The position numbers and the translations under genes were made by a program. Below are positions 61,135-64,000 of a DNA stretch of 64,000 bases, piece by piece. The stretch is from contig DASYPQ010000020.1 of assembly GCA_036006425.1 (NCBI GenBank), positions 1 to 64,000 of the forward strand. The letters run 5' to 3'. Origin of the DNA: DASYPQ01 sp036006425. GTDB lineage: Bacteria > Planctomycetota > UBA1135 > GCA-002686595. The notes beneath the pieces were generated by a model. It was not told where the DNA came from, did not search any database, and was given only the letters and a program-made list of their open reading frames with translations. The stretch's first letter is position 1. Every line of letters begins with the position of its first letter.

Positions 61135-62615
61135 CCGACGCCCTCGAGCTCGAGAGGATCGTGGAGGCCGCGGGCAGGCCGCGCGTGCTGATCGTCGGCG
61201 ACCTGATCCTCGACCGGTACGTCTCCGGCGACGTGACGCGGATCTCTCCCGAGGCGCCGATCCCCATCCTCACGGCGAAGAGCGCCGAGGAGCGCATCGG
61301 CGGCGCGGGCAACGTCGGCGCGAACCTCGTAGCGATGGGCGCCGTCGTGGACTGCGCGGGTGTCATCGGCGACGACGGATGGGGACGGGCGCTGCGCTCG
61401 CTGCTCGACGCGCAGGGGATCGAGACGGATGCACTGGTGGTCGACACGACGCGGCCGACGATCCAGAAGACGCGGATGATGAGCGGCGCGCACCAGATCC
61501 TGCGCGTCGACAACGAGGACGCGCGACCGATCGCGGGGCCGGCGTGCGAGAAGCTCCTCGCGCTGCTGCCGCAGCGCGTGCGGAAGGCGCGCGCGGTCGT
61601 GCTGTCGGACTACGGGAAGGGTTGCCTGAATCCGGCCGTGATCCAGCTCGTCGTCGCGGAGGCGAAGAAGGCGCGCATCCCGGTGCTCGTCGATCCGAAG
61701 GGCGAGGACTACGCGCGGTACCGCGGCGCGACGCTCGTCACGCCGAACAAGAAGGAAGCGGAGCAGGCGGTCGGGCGGAAGCTCGGGAAGGACGAGGACC
61801 TCGCGCGGGCCGCGGACGAGCTCGTGAAGCTCGGGGATCTCGACGCCGCCGTGATCACGCTCGGAGCGGACGGGATCTACTTCCGGACGAAGACGGGCGA
61901 AGCGGGGCACGTGCCGGCGCAGGCGCGCGCGGTGTTCGACGTGACCGGAGCGGGCGACACCGTGATCGCGCAGCTCGCGTTCCACATCGCCGAGGGGCGG
62001 TCGCTGGAGCAGTCGGTGGAGCTCGCGAACCACGCGGCCGGGATCGTCGTCGGGCGGCTCGGGACGCACGCCGTGACGCGCAGCGAGCTGGTCGCGAGGC
62101 TGCGCGAGACGCGGCCGCACGAGGGCAAGATCGTGTCGGACGGCGCGTCGCTAGACCAATTGCTCGCGGCGTGGCGGAAGGAGAAGCGCCGGATCGTGTT
62201 CACGAACGGATGCTTCGACGTGCTGCACGTCGGGCACATCCAGTACCTGCGCTTTGCGCGCTCGAAGGGCGACGTGCTGCTCGTCGGCGTGAACGACGAC
62301 GCGAGCGTGAAGAGGCTGAAGGGGGCGGGGAGGCCGGTGAACACGCTCGAGGACCGGACCGCGGTGCTCGCGGCGCTCGAGATGGTCGACGCGGTGTGCT
62401 CGTTCCCCGAGGACACGCCCGCGAAGATCGTCGAGCGCGTGACACCGGACGTGCTCGTGAAGGGCGAGGACTGGGCGGAGAAGGGCGTCGTCGGCCGCGA
62501 ATGGGTCGAGAAGCACGGCGGCGTCGTGCACCTCGCGCCGATGGTGCCGGGGAAATCGACGACGACGATCCTGGAAAAGGCGCGGGGCTCCGACTCAACC
62601 GCCGGGCGTTCGTAG
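61131..62615 (+). CDS. hldE: Bifunctional heptose 7-phosphate kinase / heptose 1-phosphate adenylyltransferase
   Basis: This 494-residue enzyme makes ADP-heptose for LPS inner core. The first 330 residues are a ribokinase/PfkB-type kinase (VLIVGDLILDRYVSGDV; RIGGAGNVGANL; catalytic GAGDT near residue 274), and the rest is a nucleotidylyltransferase with NGCFDVLHVGHIQYL at about 358-372 (HXGH ATP-binding motif) and TVLVKGEDWAE-like motif VLVKGEDW near the end. Length and order match E. coli HldE (477). It pairs logically with the GT9 gene at 42758. The start overlaps the DHS-like stop, and its 3' end overlaps the convergent S9 peptidase by 21 bp. Confidence 0.93.
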   Translation: MTDALELERIVEAAGRPRVLIVGDLILDRYVSGDVTRISPEAPIPILTAKSAEERIGGAGNVGANLVAMGAVVDCAGVIGDDGWGRALRSLLDAQGIETDALVVDTTRPTIQKTRMMSGAHQILRVDNEDARPIAGPACEKLLALLPQRVRKARAVVLSDYGKGCLNPAVIQLVVAEAKKARIPVLVDPKGEDYARYRGATLVTPNKKEAEQAVGRKLGKDEDLARAADELVKLGDLDAAVITLGADGIYFRTKTGEAGHVPAQARAVFDVTGAGDTVIAQLAFHIAEGRSLEQSVELANHAAGIVVGRLGTHAVTRSELVARLRETRPHEGKIVSDGASLDQLLAAWRKEKRRIVFTNGCFDVLHVGHIQYLRFARSKGDVLLVGVNDDASVKRLKGAGRPVNTLEDRTAVLAALEMVDAVCSFPEDTPAKIVERVTPDVLVKGEDWAEKGVVGREWVEKHGGVVHLAPMVPGKSTTTILEKARGSDSTAGRS

Positions 62616-64000
62616 CAGCGTCTCCTCGATGAAGTCGAGCATCGTCGACTGCAGGTGCTTCACGAGCACCGGATCGCCGACGCCGTGGCGCGACTTCGGG
62701 TAGAGCATCATCCGGAACGGCTTCCCGGCCTTCTGCAGCGCGTGCGCGAGCTGCATCGTGTTCTGCGGGTGCACGTTGTCGTCGATCGCGCCGTGGATCA
62801 GGAGCAGCTCGCCGTGCAGGTCCTTCGCGGCGGCGACGACCGACGTCTTCGCGTAGCCCTCCGTGTTGTGCTCGGGCGTCCGCATGTACCTCTCGGTGTA
62901 GATCGAGTCGTAGTTGTGCCAGTCCGTCACCGATCCGCCCGCGATCCCCATCGCGAAGCTCGTCGAGTGCGTCAGCGCGTAGCTCGTGATGAAGCCCCCG
63001 AAGCTCCAGCCGGAGATTCCGATCCGCTCGCCGTCGACCCACGGCTGCTTCTTCAGCCACGCGAGCCCGTCCTCGATGTCGGCGAGCTCCGTCACGCCGA
63101 AGTTCTGCGCGCACACCCACTCCGACTGCGCGCCCTTGCCGCTCGCGCTGCGGTTGTCGCACTCCCACACGATGATCCCCTGCTGCGCGATCAGGTGGAC
63201 GAACATCCCGCGCGTGCCGGCCCACGCGTCGTGCACCGTCGGCGCGTGCGGACCCGCGTACGTCAGCTGGATCACGGGGTAGCGCCGCGCCGGATCGAAA
63301 TCGGGCGGCTTCACGATCATCGCCTCCATCTCGAAGCCCTCGCGCGTCGGCACCTTGAGGAACTCCGGCTTCGAGAGCCGGTACTCCGCGAGCGCGGGCA
63401 CCTCGTTCTTGTCGATCACGCGCACTTCCGTGCCGTCCGCGCGCTCGAGACGCAGCTGCGGCGGCGTCGACGCGTCGCTCCAGCGGTCGATGAAGCGCGT
63501 GAACGAAGGATTGAACTGCGCGCCGTGCGTCCCGCTCGTCTGCGTCAGCCGCGCGAGGCCGCTCCCGTCGAGCTTGACGCGGTACTCGTCCGCGCCGATC
63601 GGGCTCCGCTCGGTGCCCGAGAAGTACACCCAGCCGTTCTTCTCGTCGACGCCGCGCAGCGTGCGCGCCTCCCAGTTCCCGTTCGTGACCGCGGCGATCA
63701 GATTGCCGTCGTGGTCGTGGTGCTCGATGTGAATCCAGCCCGTGCGCTCGCTGAGCCAGAGGAACGATCCGTCGGCGAGCCACTTCGGAGGGCCGTTCAC
63801 GCTCACCCATGCCTTCGTCGTCTCGTGCACGAGCGTCGTCACGACGGGCTTCGCGCCCGCGGCGACGCGGTTCAGGTCGAGCCACGACTGCTCGCGGTCC
63901 TGCACCTGGAAGGCGAGCTCGTTCGCCGGACTCCAGCCGACGTCGACGATCAGGAAATCCCCGCCCGCGTACCGCCCGAGGTCGACCCACTCCACGGCGC
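62595..64000 (-). CDS. Prolyl oligopeptidase family (S9, DPP4-like) peptidase, truncated at the 5' end by window edge
   Basis: At least 468 residues are visible; the frame continues past base 64000, so the signal peptide and most of the N-terminal beta propeller are missing. Visible: propeller blades with repeated W/G-rich units (WVYFSGTERSPIGADEYRV; LARLTQTSGTHGAQFNPSF) and the alpha/beta hydrolase domain with nucleophile Ser in GWSFGG, Asp in HGAIDDNVH, and His in KSRHGVG. GWSFGG replaces the common GWSYGG. This pattern is that of DPP4/acylaminoacyl peptidase-like enzymes. It overlaps hldE by 21 bp. Confidence 0.88.
   Translation of the reverse strand, partial: AVEWVDLGRYAGGDFLIVDVGWSPANELAFQVQDREQSWLDLNRVAAGAKPVVTTLVHETTKAWVSVNGPPKWLADGSFLWLSERTGWIHIEHHDHDGNLIAAVTNGNWEARTLRGVDEKNGWVYFSGTERSPIGADEYRVKLDGSGLARLTQTSGTHGAQFNPSFTRFIDRWSDASTPPQLRLERADGTEVRVIDKNEVPALAEYRLSKPEFLKVPTREGFEMEAMIVKPPDFDPARRYPVIQLTYAGPHAPTVHDAWAGTRGMFVHLIAQQGIIVWECDNRSASGKGAQSEWVCAQNFGVTELADIEDGLAWLKKQPWVDGERIGISGWSFGGFITSYALTHSTSFAMGIAGGSVTDWHNYDSIYTERYMRTPEHNTEGYAKTSVVAAAKDLHGELLLIHGAIDDNVHPQNTMQLAHALQKAGKPFRMMLYPKSRHGVGDPVLVKHLQSTMLDFIEETLLRTPGG

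Noticed and set aside
1..64000. tRNA, rRNA, riboswitch or integrase/attachment site
   Set aside because: I scanned for cloverleaf T-loops, conserved rRNA blocks and recombinase motifs and recognised none; a covariance search could not be run.

Overview
The window is about 64 kb of very GC-rich chromosomal DNA, packed with genes on both strands and with no rRNA, tRNA, phage or plasmid genes that I could recognise. Several features point to a Gram-negative member of the Planctomycetota. (1) Three secreted proteins share a cysteine-rich C-terminal module (CPCG ... GCxNS ... FNAS ... W). (2) An ECF-type sigma factor is paired with a zinc-ribbon Ser/Thr kinase. (3) There are lipid A and heptose genes (lpxK, a lipid A-type acyltransferase, hldE, a GT9 heptosyltransferase-like enzyme). 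(4) Many large secreted proteins have unknown roles. The phylum is an inference; the Gram-negative envelope is well supported.

Left part (1-9433): a propionyl-CoA carboxylase set (carboxyltransferase cut by the window edge, biotin carboxylase, biotin carrier) is interleaved with secreted and outer-membrane proteins. A DUF1028 protein and a dapE-dapD pair for lysine/diaminopimelate synthesis follow. From 9489 to about 10572 lies a non-coding array of five degenerate copies of a roughly 217-bp unit. It runs up to a gene for a REP-associated-type (Y1, HUH) transposase at 10713-11387.

Middle (11600-30000): a metallopeptidase-like protein without its catalytic Glu; a secreted CPCG-module protein; a 120-bp near-perfect palindrome between convergent genes; a glycan block (sugar amidotransferase fused to a glutaminase, GT2, ArnT-like transferase, Wzx-like flippase) containing a 167-bp foldback element; a fatty-acid oxidation operon (acyl-activating enzyme, FAD enzyme, thiolase, multifunctional hydratase/dehydrogenase); and a patatin fused to a ferredoxin domain.

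Right part (30000-64000): a MoxR/DUF58/DUF4129/DUF4350 membrane cluster with SpoIIM-like and RDD proteins; an M50 protease, ECF sigma factor and Ser/Thr kinase in a row; an aldehyde:ferredoxin oxidoreductase-like protein with a MoaD-like tail; a heptosyltransferase; an FG-GAP secreted protein followed by radical SAM, GT2 and PMT/TPR genes; a heterodimeric ABC exporter downstream of an M28 peptidase; a HAD-kinase fusion; rpoZ; lpxK and an acyltransferase; a deoxyhypusine-synthase-like gene; hldE; and a truncated S9 peptidase.

Two habits of expression recur. Adjacent genes commonly overlap as NTGA, including TTG and probable CTG starts. Many first genes have a TANNNT -10-like box only 6-11 nt before the start codon and no Shine-Dalgarno sequence, which suggests leaderless or very short-leader mRNAs.
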